Shown piece after piece: positions 34,729 through 45,029 of a stretch of 64,000 nucleotides of DNA. The notes below the pieces were generated by a model. It worked only from the letters and a program-made list of their open reading frames with translations. It had not been told where the DNA came from and ran no database searches. The position numbers were made by a program, and so were the translations under genes. The DNA comes from Brevibacillus antibioticus (lineage in GTDB: Bacteria > Bacillota > Bacilli > Brevibacillales > Brevibacillaceae). The first letter of the stretch is position 1. Every line of letters begins with the position of its first letter. The stretch is taken from positions 3,436,501 to 3,500,500 of the forward strand of contig NZ_SZNK01000001.1 of assembly GCF_005217615.1 (NCBI RefSeq), read 5' to 3'.

Positions 34729-35328
34729 ATGGGAGAGGTTATCGAGTTATTGGCACGGGAAATAACATACAGTGGCAAACATGTTGCGAGTCTGTTAGGT
34801 ATTGGGGCCAGCACCTTGCGCAAGTGGAGCATGCTCTTAGAACAGCACGGCTACTGGTTTTTGCGGGATAGTCAGAATCGTCGGGAGTACAGACAGGCAG
34901 ATATTACGTGTCTTCAGCGGTTTTATAGCTTAACAAAGGATCAACTCATTCCGCAAGATGAAGCTGCCCGAATGGTGGCTACGCAAAGCTCACCTGAACC
35001 TGCCCGAAAGGAAACGGCCGTTGCGGTTGCATTCCCCCCTGCCCCTGTTTCCTCACATCCGGCTTTGCATAATATTGCCGCTCTTGAAGAGCTGGATGAA
35101 AAGCTACATGCCTTGGCTTCCCATGTCCAGCAACAAGACGCCGCGTACTTAGCGCTGTTAACGCGTGTAGAAAAGCAGGAAACCTATATTACCAACAACC
35201 TGAAGGAACGTGATCGCCGCTTGACCAAGGCAATGAATGACATTATGGATGCCAAAATCGAGTTGGCAAAGATCAAGGACGCGAGTAGAAAAACCTCCTT
35301 TTGGCAAAAGCTGATTCGTCTGTACTAG
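34729..35328 (+). CDS. MerR-type HTH, coiled-coil protein (RacA/DUF3967-like)
   Basis: 199 aa from ATG at 34729, preceded by GAGGAGGGATTTCC; the frame opens from 34474 but that part overlaps the divergent promoter region. N-terminal HTH (VASLLGIGASTLRKWSMLLEQHGYWF, NRREYRQADI) is like MerR/RacA; a Pro/Ala linker at about 95-125 leads to a coiled coil (ALEELDEKLHALASHVQQ; RVEKQETYITNNLKERDRRL) and a basic tail KTSFWQKLIRLY. RacA anchors the chromosome at the cell pole in sporulation; this layout suits a DNA-organising or plasmid-type partition role rather than an effector-binding regulator. Confidence 0.7.
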   Translation: MGEVIELLAREITYSGKHVASLLGIGASTLRKWSMLLEQHGYWFLRDSQNRREYRQADITCLQRFYSLTKDQLIPQDEAARMVATQSSPEPARKETAVAVAFPPAPVSSHPALHNIAALEELDEKLHALASHVQQQDAAYLALLTRVEKQETYITNNLKERDRRLTKAMNDIMDAKIELAKIKDASRKTSFWQKLIRLY

Positions 35329-35354
35329 TTGCATTTTCACTAGCTGAAAGAAAA

Positions 35355-35394
35355 AAGTTATTCCCTATTACACCATGGTGGAATAAGGAATAAC
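35355..35394. terminator. Bidirectional intrinsic terminator
   Basis: AGTTATTCC (35355-35363) / GGAATAACT (35386-35394), with A run on the left and TCTTTTT on the right, between converging genes. Confidence 0.75.
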
Positions 35395-35402
35395 TGGTCT
35401 TT

Positions 35403-37469
35403 TTACTCGTTGTCTTGAAACAACCCTTCTGGTATTTTAGCATCCCAATTTGCTGGCAATTCCAACCGAAGCGCATGGGCTACTACGGCGGCGGTGTCCA
35501 TGTTTACTACCTCTGACAACTCTGTACCAGGCGTAATGGAGCCACCTTTTGCCGCCCAGAAAATCGTCTGTTCTCCCGGTGAAGAACCCCCATGGTCTGT
35601 TCCGTTCCCACCGTGGTCAGTCGTAACGATAATCAGGCTATCCTCCATCAGTCCTTCCTCTTCCAGTGCCTCGAGGATATTACCTACATACTCATCTGCT
35701 TTTTGGAGCTTTTTATAAAATGCTGGTGTGAAATAGCCTTGATTGTGGCCAGCCCCGTCCACTTCATCTAAATGAACGAAAATGTTACGAGTATTTTCAC
35801 CCTCTTTTTTGATATAATCGACTACTTTTTTCGCAGTCTCTTCATCCGACTTGCTATTTTGCTTGTATGAACCTGCTGAATCTTCAATAATACCGATATT
35901 GATCGGGCCCCATGTAGCGAAGGAAGCTTGCTGAAGTTTAGGACGCTCTTGTTTCAACAGCTTCAAATAGGAAGGATACTCGTTTTTCTCCGGATAAGGA
36001 GTAGCCGCTACGATATCGTTTGTCAATTGATGCTTGTCTGGAGTGACGCCGTGCAGGATAGATCCCCAGTTTTGCGCACTGATCGTGGGCAGCTCTGCTT
36101 TGGCTTCAAATGTTCCAGCACCTTCTTCGATCAGTTTCAAGATATGCGTCGCTTTTGCTTCCGGATCTTTGACTGCATTCCCTGCACCATCGATGCCGAT
36201 AACTACGACACGTTTGTAAAGGAAATCGTTCTCATAAGGAGCCAGCTTTTCTTTCATCATCTCCACATCGGCTTTATCCACTTTATTGTCATTGTTTATA
36301 TCCGCGTGTTGCGCTTTTTCCCAACGCCGGTCACCGGTGCGGCTTTTCTGATTGTTCAAGATGACGTTCAGATCTTCCTCGGTTAGGAGGCCGTCTCCCG
36401 ATACGTCAATCGAATTCGTAACGGTTACTTCCGCTTTCGCTGTTTTGCCTCCATCGACAGTTTTCACTGTGATTTTTGCTTTGCCTGGCTTGCCTGCTAC
36501 AACAGTTGGGCGTCCATTGATCATTTCGACCTTCGCGACCTCTTTGTTGTTGGAACTCCATTTGACATCCTGAACGGACGCTTCTTTCGGAGAGATCACA
36601 ACTGTAACAGGCATCGTTGCTCCAGCCTTCAATTTGAGCTCCTTCTGATCCAATGAAAGGCTCTTCACTGGAATCTTCGGAGCACTTGCGTAACTATCAG
36701 CTACTTCTTTATCTGTAACGGTGCGACTCAGAATCTGCAACTGGTCCAACTGCACGTCATAGCGACTTCCAAAATGGTTTCCAGCACCATCTACTCCAAT
36801 CTTCGTAGTGAAGCTGGTGTCGATTGTTCCCTTGGATTGGCTGATATCGATTGTTTTTGCTACTTTACCGTCGACGTAGATCGTTGCCAGTTCATCCCGA
36901 TCATGTGAAACGACGACATAGTGCCATGCATTATCCGCAATGTTTGGAATCGTTGCATCGAGACGGGGGCTGTCGGATGTGCGCCAATTCCACTTTAACG
37001 TAGAACCTTGCAGTCCGATGAACCAACCCACGTTACCACCGCTTGACCAGTTTTTATTGGAGATAATGCCAGGATCAGCATCAACGCCAGGAGATTTTAC
37101 CCAGAAGGAAATGGTGAAATCTTGAGTTTCCCCAAACTTCAACTCGTCATTTTCACCTAAATCTATCCAGGTTGCATTGTCTTTTGAGGTCGACTGGAAA
37201 TGAATGGATTTCCCCAATCCTGCACGTCCTTCCACGAACGTTGGTGTTCCGGACACTTGTACAGGATGGTGAGATTCTGAGCTATCCTCTATGCTATTTT
37301 CAAACAGGAAACGATAGAGTTGCTTTTCAGATGAGAGTTCTTTCGCCTCCTTTGCCGCGGCATAAACTGACGAATTCAGAAATGGAGCTTGTACGATGAC
37401 TCCACCGGTAACGAGAGTTGTAGCTGTTAAAAGCGCAGCAAGTCCTTTTTGGTTCAGGATCTTTTTCAC
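35403..37469 (-). CDS. Secreted LamG-Big2-dockerin-alkaline phosphatase superfamily protein
   Basis: 688 aa, GTG start after GAGGAGGAGAG. Signal peptide (about 1-38, ends SSVYAAA). LamG/concanavalin-like domain about 50-265 (DFTISFWVKSPG; NAWHYVVVSHDRDELATIYVDGK), bacterial Ig-like Big2 about 268-355 (SLSLDQKELKLKAGA; VKWSSNNKEVAKVE), a dockerin-like pair of calcium loops about 357-420 (DVSGDGLLTEEDLN, DINNDNKVDKADVE), then an alkaline phosphatase/phosphodiesterase domain with VVIGIDGAGN, ELPTISAQNWGSILHG (nucleophile region), HLDEVDGAGHNQG and TTDHGGNGTDHGG metal sites. It would cleave phosphoesters outside the cell. Confidence 0.85.
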   Translation of the reverse strand: MKKILNQKGLAALLTATTLVTGGVIVQAPFLNSSVYAAAKEAKELSSEKQLYRFLFENSIEDSSESHHPVQVSGTPTFVEGRAGLGKSIHFQSTSKDNATWIDLGENDELKFGETQDFTISFWVKSPGVDADPGIISNKNWSSGGNVGWFIGLQGSTLKWNWRTSDSPRLDATIPNIADNAWHYVVVSHDRDELATIYVDGKVAKTIDISQSKGTIDTSFTTKIGVDGAGNHFGSRYDVQLDQLQILSRTVTDKEVADSYASAPKIPVKSLSLDQKELKLKAGATMPVTVVISPKEASVQDVKWSSNNKEVAKVEMINGRPTVVAGKPGKAKITVKTVDGGKTAKAEVTVTNSIDVSGDGLLTEEDLNVILNNQKSRTGDRRWEKAQHADINNDNKVDKADVEMMKEKLAPYENDFLYKRVVVIGIDGAGNAVKDPEAKATHILKLIEEGAGTFEAKAELPTISAQNWGSILHGVTPDKHQLTNDIVAATPYPEKNEYPSYLKLLKQERPKLQQASFATWGPINIGIIEDSAGSYKQNSKSDEETAKKVVDYIKKEGENTRNIFVHLDEVDGAGHNQGYFTPAFYKKLQKADEYVGNILEALEEEGLMEDSLIIVTTDHGGNGTDHGGSSPGEQTIFWAAKGGSITPGTELSEVVNMDTAAVVAHALRLELPANWDAKIPEGLFQDNE

Positions 37470-37754
37470 GGTGTCTCTCCTCCTCAGATCTCAATTCATT
37501 TTCTTTTCATCGTCTTGATCACTTGTTTCCTTGATCATCAAGCCTCCCTTTTCTCCCCCGAACCCTATCATTTAGAGAGCAGTCTGTTTGAATTCATTTT
37601 ATAGCTGCAATGTTGAGGTTTTATTAAAAGAAAAAGGAAAAACAATTAATTCCAAATTGAACACACAATTTCACGTTCCCAAACACAACCAAACACACAT
37701 TACGTACCACAACCAGAGTCCCAGATAAGTGGGCTCTTTTGGGATAAAAACGCG
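37470..37754. other. Intergenic stretch upstream of phosphatase gene
   Basis: AT-rich leader region of the phosphatase gene on the minus strand, with a possible weak promoter (TTAATA, 18 nt, TATAAA near 37600-37630). A further hairpin, AGAGTCCCA (about 37711) with TGGGCTCT, is seen; no gene. Confidence 0.4.
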
Positions 37755-37785
37755 AAAAAAGCAGCTTGCCGCATTGACAAGCTGC
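37755..37785 (-). terminator. Intrinsic terminator of the M20 peptidase operon
   Basis: On the minus strand GCAGCTTG (37785-37778) pairs with CAAGCTGC (37768-37761), followed by TTTTTT. Confidence 0.8.
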
Positions 37786-37884
37786 CTTACTTTTGGATTA
37801 TTAATGGAGAATGTTAGCTACCATTTTGGCGGGATTTTACATTCCCTTAATAAACCTTCGTATTTACACCATTTTTCATTCTGC

Positions 37885-39072
37885 CTATTCCATCACGATT
37901 TTTCTTGCTGCGTTGACGAACATTTTTACGCCAACTTCGAGCGCATCCTCGTCGATCGTAAAACGTGGATGGTGGTGCGGATAGGTGATGCCTTTTTCTT
38001 TGTTTCCGGCAGCGACGTAGAAGAAGCAGCCTGGCGCTTTTTGCTGGAAGGCGGAGAAATCCTCGCCACCCATGGTTGGACGCATATGCTCTACCCATTC
38101 TCTTCCCAGTGATTCTTCGACGACCTCTTCCATCCATTTCGTCACTTCGGCATCGTTGATAACCGGGCGATAGCCAAATTCGTATTTGAACTTGTACCCC
38201 GCGCCGTGTGCTTCTGTAATGCCTTTGATCACGCGTTCCATGAGTCCCGGAATAGACTCGCGCAGATTTTTGTCAAAGCTGCGGACTGTCCCGCAAATCT
38301 CTACAGCACCCGGAATGACGTTATGTGTCGTTCCCCCCACAAATTGTGTAACAGAGAGAACGAGATTATCGAGCGGATCTGCATTGCGGGATACGATGTG
38401 CTGGAGATTGGTCACCACTTGTGCCGCAATCGCGATGCTGTCGATCGTTTCATGCGGGAGCGCCGCATGTCCGCCTTTTCCAAGAACAGTGATCCAGAAC
38501 GTATCAGGGGCGGCCATCATTGGACCTGGGCAGATACCCACTGTCCCAAACTCCATCGTCGACCACAGATGCGTACCAATCACTATGTCTACGCCGTCCA
38601 TGACGCCTGCCTGTACCATTTCCTCCGCTCCTCCTGGGTATACTTCCTCCGCGTGCTGAAAGAAGAAACGAACCTCTCCCTTGATCTGATCCTTCATCCC
38701 GGACAATAGCTTTGCCGTTCCGAGCAGCATGGAAGTATGTCCGTCGTGTCCGCACGCATGCATGACGCCAGGATTTTTCGATACGAATTCAAACGTATTC
38801 TCTTCCGTAATCGGCAATGCGTCCATGTCAGCGCGCATGGCGAGCACTTTTCCGGGCTGGGAACCGATCAATCTAGCCATCACACTGTTTTTCGTCGGTC
38901 TGGACACTTCCAGATTGCCAAAAGTAAGCAGTGTCTCGTATACAAACTGTGCTGTTTTTTCTTCATGGAAGGATAATTCCGGGTTCTCGTGCAAATACCG
39001 TCTCCACGCGATTACCTGATCCTTGATTTCTTCGACCGCCTTATTAAGCGTTACCACTGCCGTTGCTGTCAT
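37885..39072 (-). CDS. M20D-family amidohydrolase (N-acyl-amino acid hydrolase/HipO-like)
   Basis: 395 aa from ATG at 39072 preceded by AGGAGGAGAGCGGC; the longer frame to 39177 is not supported. Metal site MHACGHDGHTSMLLGTAKLL and FQHAEEVYPGGAEEMVQAG, then GKGGHAALPHETIDS in the lid domain and MGGEDFSAF near the end, all typical of M20D aminoacylases. It would remove an acyl group from an N-acyl amino acid or related amide. Follows the M20 carbamoylase-like gene by 50 nt, so both probably act in one degradation route. Confidence 0.88.
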   Translation of the reverse strand: MTATAVVTLNKAVEEIKDQVIAWRRYLHENPELSFHEEKTAQFVYETLLTFGNLEVSRPTKNSVMARLIGSQPGKVLAMRADMDALPITEENTFEFVSKNPGVMHACGHDGHTSMLLGTAKLLSGMKDQIKGEVRFFFQHAEEVYPGGAEEMVQAGVMDGVDIVIGTHLWSTMEFGTVGICPGPMMAAPDTFWITVLGKGGHAALPHETIDSIAIAAQVVTNLQHIVSRNADPLDNLVLSVTQFVGGTTHNVIPGAVEICGTVRSFDKNLRESIPGLMERVIKGITEAHGAGYKFKYEFGYRPVINDAEVTKWMEEVVEESLGREWVEHMRPTMGGEDFSAFQQKAPGCFFYVAAGNKEKGITYPHHHPRFTIDEDALEVGVKMFVNAARKIVME

Positions 39073-39122
39073 GCCGCTCTCCTCCTGATTTACGTGGCTC
39101 CCCCACTTACTATCTCTTATGC

Positions 39123-40346
39123 CTATTTTGCTAAGGATAAAACGGTGCGGTACAGTACTTGCGCTCCGTTCGCACAATCCTCTTTTGTCGTGAACTCTGC
39201 CGGGTTGTGGCTAATCCCATCCTTGGAACGAGCGAAAATCATGCCAACTGGGCACAGCTCAACTAGCTGCATGCAATCATGCCCTGCGCCACTCGGCAGT
39301 CTAAATGCTTCCAAGCCTTCTGCCTCACACGCTTCAGCTACAGCATTCTGGATATCGTCCGAGCATACAGCAGGAGTGATGCGTTGTAGCAGTTCTACTT
39401 TCAACGTCACATTACGCTCGGTACAGATCGCTTTTGCCCGTTCGTAAATGCGCTGTTCCACTTCATCGCGGATCGCTTCGTCCACGTCGCGCAAATCAAG
39501 CGAAAACTCGACTCGTCCAGGAATGACATTCACTCCACCTGGGAATGCTTGCAGCCGTCCAACCGTCCCTACACTGGTTCCTGTCCGTCCTGCTTCTTCC
39601 TCGATGGCAAGCATTACCTGAGCGGCTGCTACCATCGGATCACGGCGCAAATTCATCGGCGTTGCCCCGGCATGACTGGCTTCTCCCTCTAGCACGAAAT
39701 TCAACCAGAGTGGACCCGCCACTCCTGTCACGATCCCGACAGATAGCCCGCGGCTCTCCAGAACCTTGCCTTGCTCGATATGTAACTCTACATACGCTTT
39801 CACACTTCCGGGAGTTCTCGCGGCGAGGCTGGTGCGGTCCGGATCAAGCCCTGTTTGCCGCATGGCTTCAGCAATCGTGACTCCTTTCTTGTCTGCTTGT
39901 TCCAGCTCGTCACGCTTGATCAGACCCGCGATACCTCGGCTGCCGATCATCCCGTAACCAAAACGCGTTCCTTCTTCATCCGTGAACGCGATGACTTCGA
40001 TCGGATGCTCTGTTTCGATTCCCTGTTCCTGCATCGTCTGTATAGCTTCTACCCCAGCCAGTACACCAAGTGGGCCGTCATAATTGCCGCCATTTGGTAC
40101 GGAGTCGATATGCGAGCCAACCAAAACGACAGGAGCGGCCGAATTTTTCCCTTCTTTTCGCCCAATCAAGTTCCCAACCTCATCTTCGCGAACGGTGAGA
40201 CCTGCTTCCTTCATAAAGCCTGTGACGAGATCTTTTGCCGCCCGTTCCTCAGGCGTAAAAGACAACCGCGTGATGCCGCCTGCCGCTTGCTGACCAATGT
40301 TGCCAAGCTGTCTCAATCGATCCCACAATCGATCCGAATTGATCAT
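39123..40346 (-). CDS. M20-family Zn hydrolase, N-carbamoyl-L-amino acid hydrolase/allantoate amidohydrolase type
   Basis: 407 aa. [29 protein letters not shown] with the first metal ligands, [43 protein letters not shown] and the C-terminal [22 protein letters not shown] define the AmaB/AllC group. It hydrolyses a carbamoyl or ureido bond, releasing ammonia and CO2. No hydantoinase or allantoinase is adjacent, so the substrate is not settled. First of a two-gene operon with its own promoter. Confidence 0.87.
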   Translation of the reverse strand: MINSDRLWDRLRQLGNIGQQAAGGITRLSFTPEERAAKDLVTGFMKEAGLTVREDEVGNLIGRKEGKNSAAPVVLVGSHIDSVPNGGNYDGPLGVLAGVEAIQTMQEQGIETEHPIEVIAFTDEEGTRFGYGMIGSRGIAGLIKRDELEQADKKGVTIAEAMRQTGLDPDRTSLAARTPGSVKAYVELHIEQGKVLESRGLSVGIVTGVAGPLWLNFVLEGEASHAGATPMNLRRDPMVAAAQVMLAIEEEAGRTGTSVGTVGRLQAFPGGVNVIPGRVEFSLDLRDVDEAIRDEVEQRIYERAKAICTERNVTLKVELLQRITPAVCSDDIQNAVAEACEAEGLEAFRLPSGAGHDCMQLVELCPVGMIFARSKDGISHNPAEFTTKEDCANGAQVLYRTVLSLAK

Positions 40347-40379
40347 GACGCGCCACTCCTCCTTACTATGCAGAGCAAA

Positions 40380-40436
40380 TAACGGTTGATTAACGGTTAT
40401 GTCCTTAATTGTATAATAGTCTGTCTATTTTGAAAA
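40380..40436 (-). promoter_or_regulatory. Promoter with downstream direct repeats for the M20 operon
   Basis: On the minus strand TTTTCA (40436-40431), 17-nt spacer, TACAAT (40413-40408). Between it and the start codon are two direct repeats reading TAACGGTT on the plus strand (40380-40387 and 40391-40398), 11 bp apart centre to centre, suitable for a dimeric regulator. Confidence 0.5.
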
Positions 40437-40562
40437 GACTGTAGCCATGAACCCCGAAATAAAGTCCTAGACTGCCGCCATTCATTCCGCATGGTAAATG
40501 GAAGTTTGCCATGTAGCCTGGTCTGGCGTGATCTCCTTGTTGAGGGGTAACATCAACATACA

Positions 40563-40600
40563 AAAAATTGCCTTGCCCCACAATAGGAGCAAGACAATTT
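40563..40600 (-). terminator. Intrinsic terminator of neutral protease gene
   Basis: On the minus strand AAATTGTCTTGCTCC (40600-40586) pairs, with two G-U pairs, with GGGGCAAGGCAATTT (40579-40565) and runs into T6. Confidence 0.8.
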
Positions 40601-40644
40601 CAAATAGTACGATAAATGTTTCGTGTCATAAAATATTTTAGTGA

Positions 40645-42264
<1,620 letters not shown>

Positions 42265-42340
42265 TTATGTAAGTTCATAGTTGTTTACATCTCTTATTAT
42301 TTGTCATAAATGTGAATTTGAGAACAATTTTTTAACGACA

Positions 42341-42368
42341 AAAAAATCATTTCCCGAAAGAAATGATT
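42341..42368 (-). terminator. Intrinsic terminator of the gene at 42389
   Basis: On the minus strand AATCATTTC (42368-42360) pairs with GAAATGATT (42353-42345), followed by T6. Confidence 0.8.
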
Positions 42369-42388
42369 CATTGGTAAATTTACTACAA

Positions 42389-43711
42389 TTACGCTTGCCA
42401 TACGATCCGATACACCTTGCGCGGTCTGCCCCGCGGGTGCGGGTTTTCTTCCCTGATCACCTGCGCTAGTCCCTTTGACTCCAGTTCAATCAGGATTCGT
42501 CTGGCACTTCGTGGCAGAATTTGCAGATACGAGGCTAATTCTGTCGCATGAATTTCCTGAGAGCCTCGCTTTTTGAGTATGGAGTAGATTTTAGAGAGTG
42601 TCATGACACTAAGAGAGGTAAGCTGGCTGAGCTCTTGCAATTTTTCTGAGTCGTACCGATAGGTGATCTGTTCAGCACGACCAAGCGGCCCTACGACGCT
42701 TTTGTCATCAAAGAAGACCATCCAGTTGCCTGTCCCGCGCTCTTTGGCGTGCAGCAAAGCCGCGCCACCGTGGATTTCTGCTTCATAAGCAGTCTTGCCG
42801 ATCCCAATTCCACACGTCACCAGATCAGCACGAATGCCAAACAGCTCCTCCAAATCTGGCATGATCGCATAGTCACGGGTCACTTCTTGCAAGTTGCCCC
42901 GCGTTGTAAAAATGACGTAGCGTCCGGGACCTGCTGTCTTCAGTGAGCCTTGCAAATGCTTCGCGTAGCGCAAAAGCTTTTCCATCGTCTTGATCTCGGC
43001 ATTTTGCCATTCATCTGTGGAAAAGTTGCCACCGGCCAGCTCGCGAAATGGGTCGATCTCCATCATCTGAACGGCAATTTGGGTATCTTTAAAGTGAAGC
43101 ATTTCGTTCGTACGCAAAAGCATGTGAATGACCGAAATCACGCCTGCACGTGTCGGCACAACCCGATGTACAGGGACACCTCTGCGTGCCAGCTCTACAT
43201 CTGCTGTCCGCAAGCAGGTGACTGCCACCTTTGTCTTGCCTTCCTTCCAAAGCTGTTCGTGGTAATCCGCCAGTTCATCGGCTGAGATCGCTCCCTCGTA
43301 ATGCTTGAGCCATTTGTAGCCACCAGCGATGCCAGCTTCGTCCATAAAATGCTCCAGTTCTTCTGGTGAAAATGTATCAAAGCTCACTTCATCCACCCGG
43401 ACTCCTAATTGATGGGACAGATGAAGCAAGGTTCTGTACAAGCTCGCACCGAGATGAGGCACATAAGCCATCGGCACTTGGACCTTGCCTGACTCGCTCA
43501 CCATGGCATAAGGGACCTGTCCGGAGAACAGCCACATATCCACCTCATCCACATGCGGTATGATCAGATCGGGGATTTCTTCTTCTTTCCAATAGACAAT
43601 CGGCAAGTATTCAATTTCGGGAAACTCTCGCATGACTGATTCGATGATGGCAAGTGAATCGTCCGCGCCGATTACGCCTAGTCGCAGCTTCAACAAAATT
43701 CCCTCTTTCAC
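42389..43711 (-). CDS. Transcriptional regulator with sensor domain, GGDEF-like domain and C-terminal winged HTH
   Basis: 440 aa. N-terminal Rossmann-like half (RLGVIGADDSLAIIESVMREFPEIEYLPI) resembles PrpR-N-type effector domains. The middle contains YVIFTTRGNLQEVT and GIGIGKTAYEAEIHGGAALLHA, the pattern of the degenerate GGDEF-like domain of CdaR/PucR regulators. The last 80 residues form a winged helix (SLSVMTLSKIYSILKKRGSQEIHATELASYLQILPRSARRILIEL) ending in basic RGRPRKVYRI. GTG start at 43711 with AGGAAG; a TTG at about 43693 is an alternative. Its target is unknown; the M20 genes 3 kb away are a candidate. Confidence 0.65.
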   Translation of the reverse strand: MKEGILLKLRLGVIGADDSLAIIESVMREFPEIEYLPIVYWKEEEIPDLIIPHVDEVDMWLFSGQVPYAMVSESGKVQVPMAYVPHLGASLYRTLLHLSHQLGVRVDEVSFDTFSPEELEHFMDEAGIAGGYKWLKHYEGAISADELADYHEQLWKEGKTKVAVTCLRTADVELARRGVPVHRVVPTRAGVISVIHMLLRTNEMLHFKDTQIAVQMMEIDPFRELAGGNFSTDEWQNAEIKTMEKLLRYAKHLQGSLKTAGPGRYVIFTTRGNLQEVTRDYAIMPDLEELFGIRADLVTCGIGIGKTAYEAEIHGGAALLHAKERGTGNWMVFFDDKSVVGPLGRAEQITYRYDSEKLQELSQLTSLSVMTLSKIYSILKKRGSQEIHATELASYLQILPRSARRILIELESKGLAQVIREENPHPRGRPRKVYRIVWQA

Positions 43712-43754
43712 ACCAATCTCTTCCTACTAGGATAACATACTTCCCTTCTTTTTC

Positions 43755-44291
43755 TCATCGGGGGATCACTTTACCTGCTGCCTCCCCAATCCGGTGTGCC
43801 ACGTACAAAACAGGGACGATCAGCAAGCTGTACGGCAGCGTGCTCCATATCAACGGCCACGTCGCAAGCCCAGCCTCAAGCAATCGATCATACGTATATA
43901 AACAATACGGCAAAACAAATGCCACAGCCGTCACCACACCAGGTGTATACGTGCGAAGGACAACGGTATGACTAACATGCATGAAAACATGGAGAAACAT
44001 CACGTGCAAACAAACCAGGAAAAACGAGAAGTACGTTCCAGTCGAAAGCGTCGTGACAGTCAGGATGACCGCTGCTGATAAAACGGCGAAAATACAAGAG
44101 ACTGCGATGGCAAATTGCGCCGTGTTCATCGAAAGCGAAGGCTCTATCAACTTCATAAGTTGTTCTGGCACCGTCTGTCTAATGATGTCTTTTTTGGCTC
44201 GCACCCAACCTTCTACCATTACGATCTCCTCGAAATCATGAAACAGGAAAACGACTAAAAACAGCCAAATCAGATGGGACAGCTCCAGCAT
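43755..44291 (-). CDS. HXXEE-domain membrane protein
   Basis: 178 aa with five hydrophobic helices. FLFHDFEEIVMVEGW carries the HxxEE motif that names the family, and LHVFMHVSHTVVLRTYTPGVVTAVAFVLPYC has the matching His-rich segment. Function of the family is unknown; a membrane metal-dependent activity has been suggested by the conserved residues. It lies 15 nt downstream of the TetR gene and is probably controlled by it. Confidence 0.8.
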   Translation of the reverse strand: MLELSHLIWLFLVVFLFHDFEEIVMVEGWVRAKKDIIRQTVPEQLMKLIEPSLSMNTAQFAIAVSCIFAVLSAAVILTVTTLSTGTYFSFFLVCLHVMFLHVFMHVSHTVVLRTYTPGVVTAVAFVLPYCLYTYDRLLEAGLATWPLIWSTLPYSLLIVPVLYVAHRIGEAAGKVIPR

Positions 44292-44306
44292 ACAAGCACC
44301 CTCTTC

Positions 44307-44897
44307 CTATTCGTTTGCCTGCAAAATTCCATATGCAAAAAAAGATACCACGTCATCTGCAAGCTGCTCCGCTGTTTTCTCGCCCGTCAGCAAATACCGC
44401 GTCGTCATACGGTCTACGACTGCGATCATTGCCTCTGCCGCCACCTCTACAGTCAACTCGATACGGACGTGCCCAGCAATCTGATTTCGTCGCAAGTTGG
44501 CAGCAACAATCGAAGCCAGCTTGCGATGCAGCTCTTCGCCCTCTTCTGCCTGATACAGCACGATCTGGGTCAATTCAGGCAACTCCTGAAAAAATCGGAA
44601 CAAGGCGAGCAAGTTTTCCCGTACCTGCTGGAAGGCATCTGCCTTCGTCAAGGCCGTTACCTTTTGACCGCTGTCCGCTAATTCCCACAGCTTGGTGACG
44701 AATGTGTCCGTCAACTGCTGATACAGGCCTTCCTTGCTGTCGAAATATTGGTAAAACGACGCCTGTGTCAAGCCTGCTGCCTTCACGATGTCACTCACCC
44801 GTGTACGATGAAAGCCTTTTGCCGCGAACACAGAAGCTGCTGCCGCTAGCAACCGACTGCGACTCAACTCTCCTTTTGACAATTTGTCCTTGGTCAT
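44307..44897 (-). CDS. TetR-family transcriptional regulator
   Basis: 196 aa. N-terminal HTH (LLAAAASVFAAKGFHRTRVSDIVKAAGLTQASFYQYFDSKEGLYQQL) and an all-helical ligand domain. Cotranscribed with the HXXEE gene. A 28-bp dyad at its promoter suggests autorepression relieved by an unknown small molecule. Confidence 0.9.
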   Translation of the reverse strand: MTKDKLSKGELSRSRLLAAAASVFAAKGFHRTRVSDIVKAAGLTQASFYQYFDSKEGLYQQLTDTFVTKLWELADSGQKVTALTKADAFQQVRENLLALFRFFQELPELTQIVLYQAEEGEELHRKLASIVAANLRRNQIAGHVRIELTVEVAAEAMIAVVDRMTTRYLLTGEKTAEQLADDVVSFFAYGILQANE

Positions 44898-44914
44898 TTT
44901 TTCACCTCAAAACT

Positions 44915-44942
44915 AACTCGTCAATTATATAACTATTGAGTT
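44915..44942. promoter_or_regulatory. 28-bp dyad, candidate TetR operator
   Basis: AACTC-N5-TTATATAA-N5-GAGTT is symmetric around its centre, with the outer and inner arms both palindromic. It starts 18 nt upstream of the TetR start codon. Confidence 0.6.
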
Positions 44943-44943
44943 A

Positions 44944-44972
44944 CTTTTACAGCTTTTGGATTTTTTTGTCAA
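44944..44972 (-). promoter_or_regulatory. Sigma-A-type promoter of TetR-HXXEE operon
   Basis: On the minus strand TTGACA (44972-44967), 17-nt spacer, TAAAAG (44949-44944); the dyad begins 1 nt downstream of the -10. A TATAAT inside the dyad is an alternative -10. Confidence 0.6.
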
Positions 44973-44979
44973 GACCTAC

Positions 44980-45008
44980 TTGCTTTTTTTTACGACAGTG
45001 CGTAAAAT
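44980..45008 (+). promoter_or_regulatory. Sigma-A-type promoter of T-box-trpS unit
   Basis: TTGCTT (44980-44985), 17-nt spacer, TAAAAT (45003-45008). Transcription would start near 45015, just before the T-box leader. It lies back-to-back with the TetR promoter. Confidence 0.65.
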
Positions 45009-45029
45009 ATTTGCTCAAAGGGTATCATT

